DNA of 64,000 bases, taken from the NCBI GenBank assembly GCA_030418115.1, contig JAUHQD010000012.1, forward strand, positions 1 through 64,000, written 5' to 3'. The stretch comes from Alteromonadaceae bacterium BrNp21-10 (GTDB taxonomy: Bacteria; Pseudomonadota; Gammaproteobacteria; Enterobacterales; Alteromonadaceae). Below are positions 49,601 to 58,712 of this stretch, in pieces (the stretch's first letter is position 1; each line of letters starts with the position of its first letter). The notes beneath the pieces are model-generated. The model saw only the letters and a program-made list of their open reading frames with translations, did no database searches and was not told the DNA's origin. A program made the translations under genes and the position numbers.

Positions 49601-50113
49601 ATGATTGAGCGTGTCTATGCTAAACAATATTTTGTTTCAATATGTTTATTTCTAGTAATCTCCTGCTCTTCAGAGCAACCAGCGGATCCTATATGCCGTA
49701 TTGATGATCGCCATTTTGATACTCATTCTGGCAATGCTGGCTGTGTTATTCGCTTACAAAACCGCTTAATGAGCATTACTCATCGCTTATCCGGAAAGTA
49801 TGATATTCCCGGCGGCACCTCCGCAAGTCAGGAAACCGCACAATGCACCGCCCATCGTGAAACGTGGCAAGAAACCGGCTTTAATGTCGAAGTGGGTGAA
49901 TTATTAGGCGAGAAAGACAATGGTTTCCGTTTTTATCAGTGCACCTTATCCGGTAACTTTACCGGTGAAATCAGTCAGTTCCCAGTACCGGACTGGAGTC
50001 AATCGGAAGTAACCGCTATACAGCTGGTCGACCCCTTTGCTACCCCAGCCAAACAATGGCGCTACCCAGATGAATTGATCTTATTAAGAGACATGTTTAA
50101 TAAAGTGGATTGA
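49601..50113 (+). CDS. Lipoprotein-type Nudix hydrolase
   Basis: Nudix enzymes cleave nucleoside-diphosphate-linked compounds and are normally cytoplasmic. This one starts MIERVYAKQYFVSICLFLVI and shows a lipobox-like VISC, so it appears exported and lipidated. The Nudix box is G-x5-E-x7-R-E-x2-Q-E-x-T-G (GTSASQE to QETGF): the second Glu of the usual EE pair is kept but the first is Gln. I start at ATG 49601 behind GGATAA (170 residues); an upstream TTG at 49589 is possible. The substrate is unknown. Confidence 0.75.
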   Translation: MIERVYAKQYFVSICLFLVISCSSEQPADPICRIDDRHFDTHSGNAGCVIRLQNRLMSITHRLSGKYDIPGGTSASQETAQCTAHRETWQETGFNVEVGELLGEKDNGFRFYQCTLSGNFTGEISQFPVPDWSQSEVTAIQLVDPFATPAKQWRYPDELILLRDMFNKVD

Positions 50114-50313
50114 TCATAATTTATTACTTCAGCAGTATCAGTTAAATATTTTAGTACCAGTGGGCAGCCCATGATATGAAAGATAAACACCCACAAATAT
50201 AAAAAGATAATTTTTAGCCGCAACCACCCATGATATTTTTTATTCAATGTTAATAAGCTGTTACCACATTTAACTCGGTTATCAGCACTAAATTTGTCTA
50301 AAAGGTTTTCGTC

Positions 50314-52803
50314 ATGAGATTGAAAGTTGCTGTTGTATCGTCGTTGTTATTTTTCATTCCCTTCCTAAGTAGTGCCGACACCGCTTCAAAAGAGCCCGTC
50401 AAACTCAATGAACTAGATTATTTTGAACACCAAGGCGTGAATGTGTTGGTATTTAGTAACTGGTACAACGGCTTATTTAGTGATTCAAAAATGAGTGGCA
50501 TCGAACTCATTCATCACGGCGTACGTACCGCCACCAATGGCGATGTGCGCTTAAATGCCACACCAGAGCAGTGGGATGCCATCCCTGCGTTTAAAGAGCG
50601 CCGTGTCGATCGAGAAAACAACAGTATTGAGGCGTTTTTAACCTATAGTGATTATCAATTCGATTTTTCTATTAAAGCCCAAAGCGTAAAAGACGGCATC
50701 AAAATCTCGGTTAATTTACCGACACCTGTGCCTGCCGCACTAGCGGGTAAAGTAGGCTTTAATCTGGAATTTTTACCAGCCAGTTATTTCGAAAAAGCCT
50801 TTTTAATGGACAGTAGCAGCGGCCTATTCCCTTTATATCCAACTGGCCCGAAAGAGCAAAATGGCATTCAACAGCCAACGCCATTAGCAACAGGACAAGC
50901 ATTAGTACTAGCGCCCAATGATCCTTACAAGCGGGTTAATATCCAATCTGCCAGTGGTGAATTAGCGTTATTCGATGGTCGTAACAAAGCACAAAATGGC
51001 TGGTTTGTCGTGCGTGAGCTGTTACCCAGCAATCAAACCGGCGCTGTATTAGAGTGGACGTTAACCGCCAATGCCGTCGACGATTGGCTACGTCAGCCTG
51101 TGATTGGTCACTCTCAAGTGGGTTACCATCCTTTACAACAAAAACGCGCCATTATTGAATTGGATAAAAATGATCAACAACGTGGAAATGCCTCGTTACT
51201 TAAAGTAACCGCCAATGGCAAACGTCAATCCGTGCTCAGTGCCAAGGTTCAGGACTGGGGACAATACAAACGTTATAACTATGTCAGTTTTGATTTTAGT
51301 GATGTGCAAGAACCGGGGCTGTATGTCTTAGCCTATGGCGATACCGAAACCGTACCTTTTAGAATTGATAATGATGTTTATCAAAATGCATGGCACCCTA
51401 CCTTAGATGTTTATTTCCCGGTGCAAATGGATCATGTGTTGGTGAATGAGGCCTACCGCGTTTGGCACGGAGCGTCACACTTAGACGATGCCTTGCAAGC
51501 GCCAATTAATCACGAACATTTTGATTTATACGCACAAGGCCCAAGCACCGATACCGCCTTTCAACCCGGTGAGCATATTCCCGGATTAAATATCGGCGGC
51601 TGGTACGATGCTGGCGATTACGATATCCGTACCCAAACTCAATATCGTACGGTGAATAACTTAGTGAATGTGTGGGAGCAATTTAAACCCCTGCGGGATA
51701 CCACTCGTGTTAGCTACGACGAAAAATATGTGGATCTGCATGTTCCCGATGGTAAGCCTGATATTTTGCAGCAGATTGAGCATGGTACATTAGCGTTAAT
51801 TGCTCAGCATCACGCCGTAGGCCATGCCATCGCCGGTATCATCGTCCCTGACATCTCGCAATACACTCACTTAGGTGATGGCCTGACCATGACCGACAAC
51901 CTCATTTATGATGCCAATAAAACCGTACTTGAAGCCGATGGTGTACGCAGTGGCAAATTTGATGACCGCTGGGCCTTCACCAGTAAGTCTTCCGCATTAA
52001 ATTACGGATCCATTGCCGCATTAACCGCAGCAGGTCGAGCGCTCAGCGGTTACAACGATGTGCTTGCTAAAGAATGCCTCAGTACCGCGAAAAGGGTATG
52101 GGCAGAAGAACAAGCCAAATCACCGGATCTGTTTCGCCACGGGAATACCACGGGTGGGCCGTTAGAGGTAGAACGACTTAAAGCAGCGGTAGAATTATTG
52201 ATCAGCACCAGTGATAAGCAGTATGCGGATTACATTCAGAATAATATCAGCGACATTCAACAACGCTTTGGCCAATTAGCGGCGCTAACCGTACGTGCTA
52301 TACCCCATATGAACAAAGCCTTTTCACAAAAAATCCGCCAATGGGCGCTGGAGTATAAACAACAGCAAACAGAGCAAATGAGTGCTAATCCTTTTGGCGT
52401 TCAAATTACTGAAGGTGGTTGGGCTGGTAATGGCACTATTATTAATAACGCGGTAAATCATTATTACCTGCATCAGGCATTTCCAGACATCTTTGATGTG
52501 CAACCGGTATTTCAAGGGCTACATTATTTATATGGTACCCATCCCGATTCAGATATTTCTTTTGTATCCAGCGTTGGCACTCAATCCAAGCGTGTTGCTT
52601 ATGGGATGAACCGCGCTGACTATTCGTTTATTGCCGGCGGGATTGTACCGGGCGTACTTATACTTAAACCCGACTTCCCCGAGAATAAGGAAGACTGGCC
52701 ATTTTTGTGGGGCGAAAATGAATACGTGATTAATTTAGGTGCTAATTACATCTTCTTGGTTCATGCTGCAGATCGTTTATTACAAAAACAAGATGAAAAA
52801 TAG
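50314..52803 (+). CDS. Secreted glycoside hydrolase family 9 enzyme
   Basis: The 829-residue protein has a signal peptide (ending FLSSA-D), a long N-terminal beta region, an Ig-like cellulase N-domain (about 260-350, SQVGYHPLQQKRAIIEL) and a GH9 alpha/alpha barrel. GGWYDAGDYD (about 428-437) holds the catalytic Asp pair, and WGENEYVINLGANY places the probable acid Glu at 803. GH9 covers endoglucanases and exo-glucosaminidases; the absence of a carbohydrate-binding module and of other cellulase genes leaves the substrate open. The small Dabb gene follows after 8 nt. Confidence 0.86.
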   Translation: MRLKVAVVSSLLFFIPFLSSADTASKEPVKLNELDYFEHQGVNVLVFSNWYNGLFSDSKMSGIELIHHGVRTATNGDVRLNATPEQWDAIPAFKERRVDRENNSIEAFLTYSDYQFDFSIKAQSVKDGIKISVNLPTPVPAALAGKVGFNLEFLPASYFEKAFLMDSSSGLFPLYPTGPKEQNGIQQPTPLATGQALVLAPNDPYKRVNIQSASGELALFDGRNKAQNGWFVVRELLPSNQTGAVLEWTLTANAVDDWLRQPVIGHSQVGYHPLQQKRAIIELDKNDQQRGNASLLKVTANGKRQSVLSAKVQDWGQYKRYNYVSFDFSDVQEPGLYVLAYGDTETVPFRIDNDVYQNAWHPTLDVYFPVQMDHVLVNEAYRVWHGASHLDDALQAPINHEHFDLYAQGPSTDTAFQPGEHIPGLNIGGWYDAGDYDIRTQTQYRTVNNLVNVWEQFKPLRDTTRVSYDEKYVDLHVPDGKPDILQQIEHGTLALIAQHHAVGHAIAGIIVPDISQYTHLGDGLTMTDNLIYDANKTVLEADGVRSGKFDDRWAFTSKSSALNYGSIAALTAAGRALSGYNDVLAKECLSTAKRVWAEEQAKSPDLFRHGNTTGGPLEVERLKAAVELLISTSDKQYADYIQNNISDIQQRFGQLAALTVRAIPHMNKAFSQKIRQWALEYKQQQTEQMSANPFGVQITEGGWAGNGTIINNAVNHYYLHQAFPDIFDVQPVFQGLHYLYGTHPDSDISFVSSVGTQSKRVAYGMNRADYSFIAGGIVPGVLILKPDFPENKEDWPFLWGENEYVINLGANYIFLVHAADRLLQKQDEK

Positions 52804-52811
52804 GTTAAAGA

Positions 52812-53204
52812 ATGAAAAAATCACTTTTAATTTTAATCAGTTACCTGAGTATTTCTTTTATGGCTAATGCTGAACAACAAACTATTGAAGCTGGTGGCTT
52901 TGTCCACAGTGTGTATTTTTGGCTGAATAACCCCACCGATGCCGCTGATCGTGATGCCTTTGAACAGCATCTCAGCAAATTTATCAATGCCTCTGAATTT
53001 GTCAAAAGTAAGCACATCGGCACCAGAGCAACATCCGATCGCGATGTTGTCGATAGCAGTTACGATTACACTTTAGTGGTGACCTTTGATAGCAAAGCTG
53101 AGCAAGATAAATATCAAACAGAACCTGTACATTTGACCTTTGTAAAGGATGCCGCGCACCTATGGAAAAAAGTAGTGGTGTATGATTCACAAAGTATCTT
53201 GTAA
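52812..53204 (+). CDS. Exported Dabb-domain protein
   Basis: Dabb (dimeric alpha/beta barrel) domains are small folds known from stress-responsive and polyketide-cyclase proteins. The 130 residues carry a signal peptide (ending FMANA-E), unusual for this normally cytoplasmic fold, and FVHSVYFWLNNP plus DYTLVVTFDSKAEQDKYQ match the domain. It directly follows the GH9 gene and may be cotranscribed. Function is unknown. Confidence 0.75.
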   Translation: MKKSLLILISYLSISFMANAEQQTIEAGGFVHSVYFWLNNPTDAADRDAFEQHLSKFINASEFVKSKHIGTRATSDRDVVDSSYDYTLVVTFDSKAEQDKYQTEPVHLTFVKDAAHLWKKVVVYDSQSIL

Positions 53205-53259
53205 ATTCACAAAACTGTGCGAAGCTAGCGCCATTATTTGATGTGCTAAATTCCTCAAA

Positions 53260-53649
53260 ATGAAAACTTGGTTGTACCGGCTCGGGTCGCCACTGCGCTA
53301 CCTGAGCAGCAAAAGGCAAGGCGTAAAAGCGCAACTTAAGCAACAAATGCTACGCATAAAAGCCGCGTTACGTCAGGAAACGGCTGAAACCAAGATCATG
53401 CTCAAAACCTATCGAAAGTATACCCAAGGTACGGCCAGCTATGAAGAAATGCAGCTGGCTAACTTGCAATTTGTTGAACTGGTTAAGAGCCTTGGCATTG
53501 GTGTGGTGGCGGTACTGCCGTTTTCGCCTATCACCATTCCATTAGCGATTAAATTAGGTCGCTGGGTGGGTGTGGATATTTTGCCGAGTTCCCTCTCAAC
53601 GAGCAAAAAACCACCAGCCCCTGTAGACATCCCCCCCAACAACCCCTAA
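53260..53649 (+). CDS. Small LETM1-like protein
   Basis: The 129 residues have a basic, helical N-terminal half with QLKQQMLRIKAALRQETAETK and a hydrophobic segment (LGIGVVAVLPFSPITIPLAIKLG, about 90-112), then a Pro-rich tail. The FVELVKSLGIGVVAVLPFSP pattern is that of LETM1-like ribosome-binding or membrane proteins. No signal peptide is seen. It ends 14 nt before the stop of the convergent exporter gene. The name is tentative. Confidence 0.6.
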   Translation: MKTWLYRLGSPLRYLSSKRQGVKAQLKQQMLRIKAALRQETAETKIMLKTYRKYTQGTASYEEMQLANLQFVELVKSLGIGVVAVLPFSPITIPLAIKLGRWVGVDILPSSLSTSKKPPAPVDIPPNNP

Positions 53650-53663
53650 CGCTCTAGCGTGTT

Positions 53664-54611
53664 TTAACGAACATTAACCTCGATTGTCACGTGGGATAAA
53701 TGCGGCAGATGATTTAATAAAAGCTGTTTATAATCATCAACAGCGAGTGGCTTAGCTGAAACGACTGATAAGATAGCCGCATTATGGGAAGTGCCTAGCT
53801 TCCAGAAATGAATATCCTCAATGCTGGTATTATTGGCATTGTTGAAATCATCGACAATTTTGTCAATGGCGCCGCTATGCACGGTTTTATCTAATAACAC
53901 ATCACCCGACTCTTTAATCAATCCAATTGACCATTTAGCGATCACCACTGCACCAACGATCCCGACCACGGCATCCATCCAAATCCAACCAAAATACTTA
54001 CCCGCCAGCAAGGCGACTATGGCTAATAACGACGTTAAGGTATCGGCTAGCACATGAAAATAGGCCGCTTTCATATTATGATCCTGATGCCCATGTTTAT
54101 GATGCTCTGCATCATGTCCATTATCGTCATGCTCATGATGATGGTGGTGATGGTCGTCATGTAACACCAACACTGACACCACATTAACCACTAGGCCAAT
54201 AACGGCCACAGCTATGGCTTCATTAAAATGGATGGTTTGCGGCTCAATCAGTCTTTGTAGGGATTCCACTATCATCATCAACGCCACAATGGCTAATGCC
54301 ACAGCACTGGCGAATCCACCTAAATAATTAACCTTGCCAGTACCAAAACTAAAACCACGATTATGGGCATGTTTTTGCGCATAGGAATAAGCAAACAAGG
54401 TAATCAAGAATGCGGCAGAATGTGTCCCCATATGCCAACCATCGGCGAGTAAGGCCATGGATCCAGACCAAGTTCCGGCTGTAATTTCCAACAACATAAT
54501 GATGGTGGTTAACCAAAATACAATTTTAACTCGGCTGGCGCCCTGTTGATTATCCATACCGAAATCATGGGAATGTGCCCATTGAATACTGCTGTCTTTT
54601 TGCTTTTGCAT
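53664..54611 (-). CDS. dmeF: CDF-family metal exporter (DmeF-like)
   Basis: Cation diffusion facilitators export divalent metals by proton exchange. The protein has an N-terminal HSHDF motif, six membrane helices, and the metal site pairs HMGTH (helix 2) and HVLAD (helix 5), which place His/Asp ligands. A His-rich cytoplasmic loop lies between helices 4 and 5 (DDHHHHHHEHDDNGHDAEHH). This matches DmeF, the cobalt/nickel exporter. ATG 54611 is likely; GTG 54617 is also possible. It is divergent from the RcnR-type repressor gene, which is the known DmeR-DmeF arrangement. Confidence 0.87.
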   Translation of the reverse strand: MQKQKDSSIQWAHSHDFGMDNQQGASRVKIVFWLTTIIMLLEITAGTWSGSMALLADGWHMGTHSAAFLITLFAYSYAQKHAHNRGFSFGTGKVNYLGGFASAVALAIVALMMIVESLQRLIEPQTIHFNEAIAVAVIGLVVNVVSVLVLHDDHHHHHHEHDDNGHDAEHHKHGHQDHNMKAAYFHVLADTLTSLLAIVALLAGKYFGWIWMDAVVGIVGAVVIAKWSIGLIKESGDVLLDKTVHSGAIDKIVDDFNNANNTSIEDIHFWKLGTSHNAAILSVVSAKPLAVDDYKQLLLNHLPHLSHVTIEVNVR

Positions 54612-54675
54612 CTGCACTAATCTTTCCAAATCAAACTATTTATCTTACACAATGGCATAACTGCCGACTTACCAA

Positions 54676-54694
54676 TATACTATACCCCAGTATA
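54676..54694. promoter_or_regulatory. Operator for the RcnR/DmeR-type repressor
   Basis: TATACT (54676-54681) and AGTATA (54689-54694) flank ATACCCC, giving TATACT-ATACCCC-AGTATA. The core TACT...GGGG...AGTA on the other strand resembles the E. coli RcnR site TACT-G6-N-AGTA. It lies 24 nt before the repressor ATG and about 65 nt from the exporter start, so both genes can be controlled. Confidence 0.75.
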
Positions 54695-54718
54695 CTAAAT
54701 TACAAATAAGGAATGAGT

Positions 54719-54994
54719 ATGTCACATACAGCAGCCAGCAAGAAAAAGTTACTCTCGCGAGTACGACGTATTAAAGGACAATCAGTGGCACTGGAAAAAT
54801 CTTTAGAAGGTGAGCCCGATTGCATGGGCGTGTTACAGCAAATCGCCGCCATAAAAGGCGCCGTAAATGGTTTAATGAAAGAAGTGATCGAAGATCATTT
54901 ACGTGAGCATCTTGGCGCCGCTGAATTAACTCAAATACAGCGCCAAGAAGAAGTAGAGCAAGTTATTAGTGTTTTGAAAAGTTACCTAAAATAA
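54719..54994 (+). CDS. Metal-responsive repressor of the RcnR/DmeR (CsoR) family
   Basis: A 91-residue all-helical repressor. I start at ATG 54719 because AAGGA sits 6 nt upstream; an ATG at 54713 is too close. With this start the metal ligands fall exactly where RcnR has them: His3, Cys35, His60 and His64 (MSHT, DC, DHLREH). That set binds nickel or cobalt; the Cys/His set of copper-sensing CsoR is not matched. It is divergent from the DmeF-like exporter. A formaldehyde sensor (FrmR) is less likely because His3 is present. Confidence 0.88.
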   Translation: MSHTAASKKKLLSRVRRIKGQSVALEKSLEGEPDCMGVLQQIAAIKGAVNGLMKEVIEDHLREHLGAAELTQIQRQEEVEQVISVLKSYLK

Positions 54995-55045
54995 TGGCTG
55001 GCGAGACCTTAATTGGATTAATAGGGGGAACTCAACCACGCTGAA

Positions 55046-56263
55046 CTAACTGCGAATTTGCATGCCATCGTGCAAAGTCATGCGGTAAGCACGGATAGCC
55101 GGCACAAATCCCACAACGATAATCGCAACCAGCAGTAACCCCAATAACTGCCATTCAGCTAAGCTAAGCATGGAGATCATTAACGGCATGCCCAACGATT
55201 GTTGCACTAAGGGAGCTGCAACAACTTGTGCGGCGTAAAATAAGCCAACTCCCAAGGCGCAGCCTAAACAACCAAGCAACAGCATTTCGCCCATTAATAA
55301 AGTGAAAATATGCCGCGGTGCGGCGCCCAAGGCGCGCAAAATCGCAAGTTCACGATGCCGTTGATGTAAATTAGTCAGGATATTGGTAAGCAAACCGATC
55401 AAGCCGGTAACCACCACCAACACACTCAATACCATTAGCCCTTTCTCAACTACCGACATTAAATTCCACAACTGCTGCAACGCCACTTGCGGTAAAATCG
55501 CCGTTAGCGGTTCAGGGGTAAATTCATTCAAGTCGCGGAGTAAATTCAATAACGAAAACTTTGAAGTTGCCCCCATTAACAAGCCACTAATTTTATCCGG
55601 CTGCTGATGGGCATCATGATGCTCTGCCGTGGCATGCATTTCCTCAATAGCCTGTAAGTCCACAAACAACCGTTTATCTACTGGGGTGCCAGTCATCGCT
55701 AAAATGCCCACCACTTTTAGCGGGTGCTGACGATGCTGACTAAAACTGCGTGCCGCTAGACCATGACTTAACACCACTTGGTCGCCCAACTGATAACCAA
55801 GCTTTTGCGCTACCATAGCACCGAGCACAACACCTTCATCATCGGTAAAAGCGCGACCTTGTTGAAACGATAGCGACGTTTTATTGGCAAACTGGCGGTA
55901 GATAAAGTAACTCGGCAAGGTACCCACAACACGATAGCCCTCATGGGAATCTCCAAAGGATAACGGCACCACCCATTGCACATCCGGCATATTTTTAATT
56001 TGCTGATAACTCTGCCAACTCATGCCATGATTTTGCTCAGCTAAATCAAACACTGTGGAAAGTAATAAGGTCAGTGGACTGCTGCGGGGGCCAACGATTA
56101 AATCAGTAGCGGAAATGGTTTGGGCAAAACCACTTTTTATTTGTTGTTGTAAGCGCTCAACCCCCAGCAACATCATCACGCTCATAGCAACCGCCAACAA
56201 ACTTAAGCCTAAGGTATAACGACGATTTAACAGGCTTTTAGTGGCTAAAGAAAGTAAAGTCAT
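55046..56263 (-). CDS. ABC transporter permease (FtsX/MacB type) with His-cluster loop
   Basis: The 405-residue protein has an N-terminal membrane helix (about 17-36), a large periplasmic domain and three C-terminal helices, the FtsX/LolC/MacB plan. The periplasmic loop contains MHATAEHHDAHQ (209-220; His210, 215, 216, 219). This resembles metal-linked ABC systems such as Vibrio Zrg transporters, but no ZrgA-type binding protein is next to it. The start overlaps the ATPase stop by 4 nt. Function as exporter or mechanotransmission partner is open. Confidence 0.8.
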   Translation of the reverse strand: MTLLSLATKSLLNRRYTLGLSLLAVAMSVMMLLGVERLQQQIKSGFAQTISATDLIVGPRSSPLTLLLSTVFDLAEQNHGMSWQSYQQIKNMPDVQWVVPLSFGDSHEGYRVVGTLPSYFIYRQFANKTSLSFQQGRAFTDDEGVVLGAMVAQKLGYQLGDQVVLSHGLAARSFSQHRQHPLKVVGILAMTGTPVDKRLFVDLQAIEEMHATAEHHDAHQQPDKISGLLMGATSKFSLLNLLRDLNEFTPEPLTAILPQVALQQLWNLMSVVEKGLMVLSVLVVVTGLIGLLTNILTNLHQRHRELAILRALGAAPRHIFTLLMGEMLLLGCLGCALGVGLFYAAQVVAAPLVQQSLGMPLMISMLSLAEWQLLGLLLVAIIVVGFVPAIRAYRMTLHDGMQIRS

Positions 56264-56955
56264 GATGACAAATCCCCATCTGCCAATACTAGTACTTGTT
56301 CAAAATAGTCCCGCAGTGACGGATCATGGCTTACAAACACCAAGGTCGCCCCTAACTCTGCGCTAGAAGCTATTAAGGTTTGCATAAAATCATCACGGTT
56401 TTGTGCATCCAAAGCCGATGTCGGCTCATCGGCAATGATAATTTGCGGCTGTAAGAATAACGCTCGTGCAATGGCCACTCGTTGCTGTTGACCAATACTC
56501 AAATGGCTGACGGGCTGCGTGTACAAAGACTCAGCAATATTCAGCTGCTGTAACACGCTCTTGGCTCGTTGCAAGCTTGCATTATTCGACATTGAATGAA
56601 TGGCAAACATGCCCGCTATTTGCACATTTTCCAATACATTCAAATAGGGTAATAAATTTAACTGCTGAAAAATATAACCAATATGCTGAGCACGAAAACG
56701 ATCTCGGGCACTAGCGGACATCATTTTTAAGGATTGTCCCAATAAACGAATATCGCCCTGTTGAATAGGGTGAATACCAGCTAACAAACCTAACAAAGTT
56801 GATTTGCCACTACCGCTAGCCCCTTGAATAAACAAGCGACCGCCTTGGGCAACCGATAATGCATCAATGCTGAGTAATGGCTTAGTGGATTTATTCTGAG
56901 CTGCTGGCCAAGTAAACTTCAATTGTTCTACTTTCAGCGCAATGGGGGTTGGCAA
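56260..56955 (-). CDS. ABC transporter ATP-binding protein (LolD/MacB type)
   Basis: The 231-residue ATPase has Walker A GASGSGKST (45-53), signature LSIGQQQRVAIARAL (about 158-172), Walker B IIADEPTSALD and a switch His in FVSHDPSL. It is of the LolD/MacB type and pairs with the downstream permease, overlapping by 4 nt. The OsmC-like gene lies about 66 nt upstream on the same strand. Confidence 0.92.
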   Translation of the reverse strand: MPTPIALKVEQLKFTWPAAQNKSTKPLLSIDALSVAQGGRLFIQGASGSGKSTLLGLLAGIHPIQQGDIRLLGQSLKMMSASARDRFRAQHIGYIFQQLNLLPYLNVLENVQIAGMFAIHSMSNNASLQRAKSVLQQLNIAESLYTQPVSHLSIGQQQRVAIARALFLQPQIIIADEPTSALDAQNRDDFMQTLIASSAELGATLVFVSHDPSLRDYFEQVLVLADGDLSS

Positions 56956-57021
56956 ACCGACGTTCCTTAAATAAAAATATCACTACAGCATTTCTTCAAT
57001 GCGTTAATAAGGTTGTTTATA

Positions 57022-57420
57022 TCAAGTTACTAACGAATGCACCACTGTCGTTCCAACTGTCATCAACTTCTGAATTGGGCATTTATCGGCAATGCCTGCC
57101 AACAGCTGACGTTGCTCGTCAGTTAACTCACCATTAAGCTTAAGGGAAACATTAAGCACATATATCCCCTTAGCTTCTTGGCTATTGTCTCGTTCGATAT
57201 CAACGTCAACACTGGTGAGAGGAATGTCTTTGCGTTTGGCGAACATTAACAACGTGATGGCTTTGCAGGCGGCTAGTGAAGTGTCATACAGATCATGGGG
57301 GTCGGGTGCGCTATCTTCCCCGCCTAGCACCAAACCTACATCAGCAAAAACAGTATGCTGATGAATACGAATGGTTTGACGATAAGTGCCGGTTTCACTT
57401 TTTTGTAAACTGATGGGCAT
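57022..57420 (-). CDS. OsmC/Ohr-family protein
   Basis: OsmC-family proteins are small thiol peroxidases against organic hydroperoxides. The two conserved cysteines are in AACKA and DKCPIQK. With the start at ATG 57420 behind a GGGGG ribosome-binding site the protein has 132 residues; the frame extends to a TTG at 57438. It follows the pirin gene by about 50 nt on the same strand, suggesting a redox pair. Confidence 0.85.
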   Translation of the reverse strand: MPISLQKSETGTYRQTIRIHQHTVFADVGLVLGGEDSAPDPHDLYDTSLAACKAITLLMFAKRKDIPLTSVDVDIERDNSQEAKGIYVLNVSLKLNGELTDEQRQLLAGIADKCPIQKLMTVGTTVVHSLVT

Positions 57421-57469
57421 CGAGGAGCCCCCACTCAAGTTGTTTAAAGGGTTCTATCGACTTCGATTA

Positions 57470-58384
57470 TTATTGGGGAAGAGGAATATATTCTTCTTCA
57501 TCATCCACCACTTTTGGAAAATTCCCTACTAACCAGTCTTGTTTAGCCTGCTCTATGCGTTTTTTACGGCTTGAAATGAAGTTCCACTCAATATAGCGTT
57601 TAGTCATTTTTTCACCGCCGATCAGTACAACTCTAGTTTCAGCAGTGGCTTCAATTGTTACCCCCTCAGCCGCCGATAAAATGACCATGGAAAATTCCGG
57701 TATGACTCTGTCTTTAATTTTTAACCCACCCTTAGCAACATAAATTGCACGCTCTTCACAATTAGGCAGTTCTAGGATTTGTCCAGCTTGCATATGTGCT
57801 TCCACATACAAGGTTTCTGCATAGGTTAAAACCGGTGAGGTCAGTCCATAAGCGCTGCCCATTAGTACTTTAAGTGGCACCCCATTAATAGTGGCGTTCG
57901 GAATACTGGCTGCTGGATAATGATAAAAAGCAGGGTCTATTTCTTCGTCTTTCTCTGGTAACGCTAACCATAATTGTAAACCGTGCAAAATATGGTCGAC
58001 ATTTTTTACTTCCGGCCGTTCTCGCTCTGAATGGGTAATGCCCCGCCCTGCCACCATTAAATTAATATCACCCGGTGTTATTGCCGCATGACTACCAAGG
58101 GAATCTCGATGCAGAATTTCACCTTCAAACAAATAAGTAACCGTAGCTAGGTTAATGTGAGGATGGGGGCGTACATTTATTCCAGATCCTGCCGGAAAAT
58201 TAGCTGGCCCCATATGGTCAAAGAAAATCCACGGCCCAACCATTTTACGCTCGGTGGTCGGCAACGAGCGACGCACCGAAAATTCGCCCAAGTCTTTTTC
58301 TCGTGGCTGAATAATAAGTTCAATTGCACCACAGCCCTGACTCATATCACAATCCAATTCTGTATTAGTGGTTTCTATACTCAT
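57470..58384 (-). CDS. Pirin family protein
   Basis: Pirins are double cupin iron proteins, some with quercetinase activity. The iron ligands are in HPHIN (two His), the later His in THSERERPE, and the Glu that follows. I start at ATG 58384, giving 304 residues. The frame continues to 58450 with a hydrophobic stretch (YYLAGIVIGLTTALTWITV) that is not part of the family, so I treat it as leader sequence. RFG-like C-terminal cupin half is present. It leads pirin-OsmC. Confidence 0.87.
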   Translation of the reverse strand: MSIETTNTELDCDMSQGCGAIELIIQPREKDLGEFSVRRSLPTTERKMVGPWIFFDHMGPANFPAGSGINVRPHPHINLATVTYLFEGEILHRDSLGSHAAITPGDINLMVAGRGITHSERERPEVKNVDHILHGLQLWLALPEKDEEIDPAFYHYPAASIPNATINGVPLKVLMGSAYGLTSPVLTYAETLYVEAHMQAGQILELPNCEERAIYVAKGGLKIKDRVIPEFSMVILSAAEGVTIEATAETRVVLIGGEKMTKRYIEWNFISSRKKRIEQAKQDWLVGNFPKVVDDEEEYIPLPQ

Positions 58385-58712
58385 GACCGTTATCCATGTT
58401 AAGGCGGTTGTCAGACCTATCACTATGCCTGCCAGATAATATTGTGGCAAATAAGGAATACATATTTATCGCAAGCGGGTGTCATAAATCACTTCTAACT
58501 ATGTTTTATTTTACCCATACCAACCTAAGTTAATACGTATTATTTAACACATCAACCAATACGACCAATTAGGTATCGTTGACGAAAGAGAATAACCACC
58601 ACTGTAGAACTCAGTATTTTAAAATTTAATCAATATTATCATTGGCTTAATTTAATTCATTATGCGATGGTAGTAATAATTTGAGCAAAACTTAATCAGA
58701 TTTACTTTACTT
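58385..58712. other. Noncoding gap between pirin and the small-gene cluster
   Basis: This 328-bp AT-rich gap separates divergent genes and should contain both promoters. I see no strong -35/-10 pair and no hairpin with a T run. The reading frame of the longer pirin start extends into its first 66 bases. Confidence 0.5.

Noticed and set aside
50114-50313. Repeated CCCATGATAT before the GH9 gene as an operator pair
   Set aside because: The two copies are far apart, not symmetric, and match no known site; likely chance.
54020-54190. His-rich stretch in the cation exporter as an anomaly
   Set aside because: A His-rich loop between helices 4 and 5 is normal in this exporter group.
58385-58450. 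Membrane segment at the start of the pirin gene
   Set aside because: Pirins have no membrane anchor, and a standard start lies just after the hydrophobic stretch.
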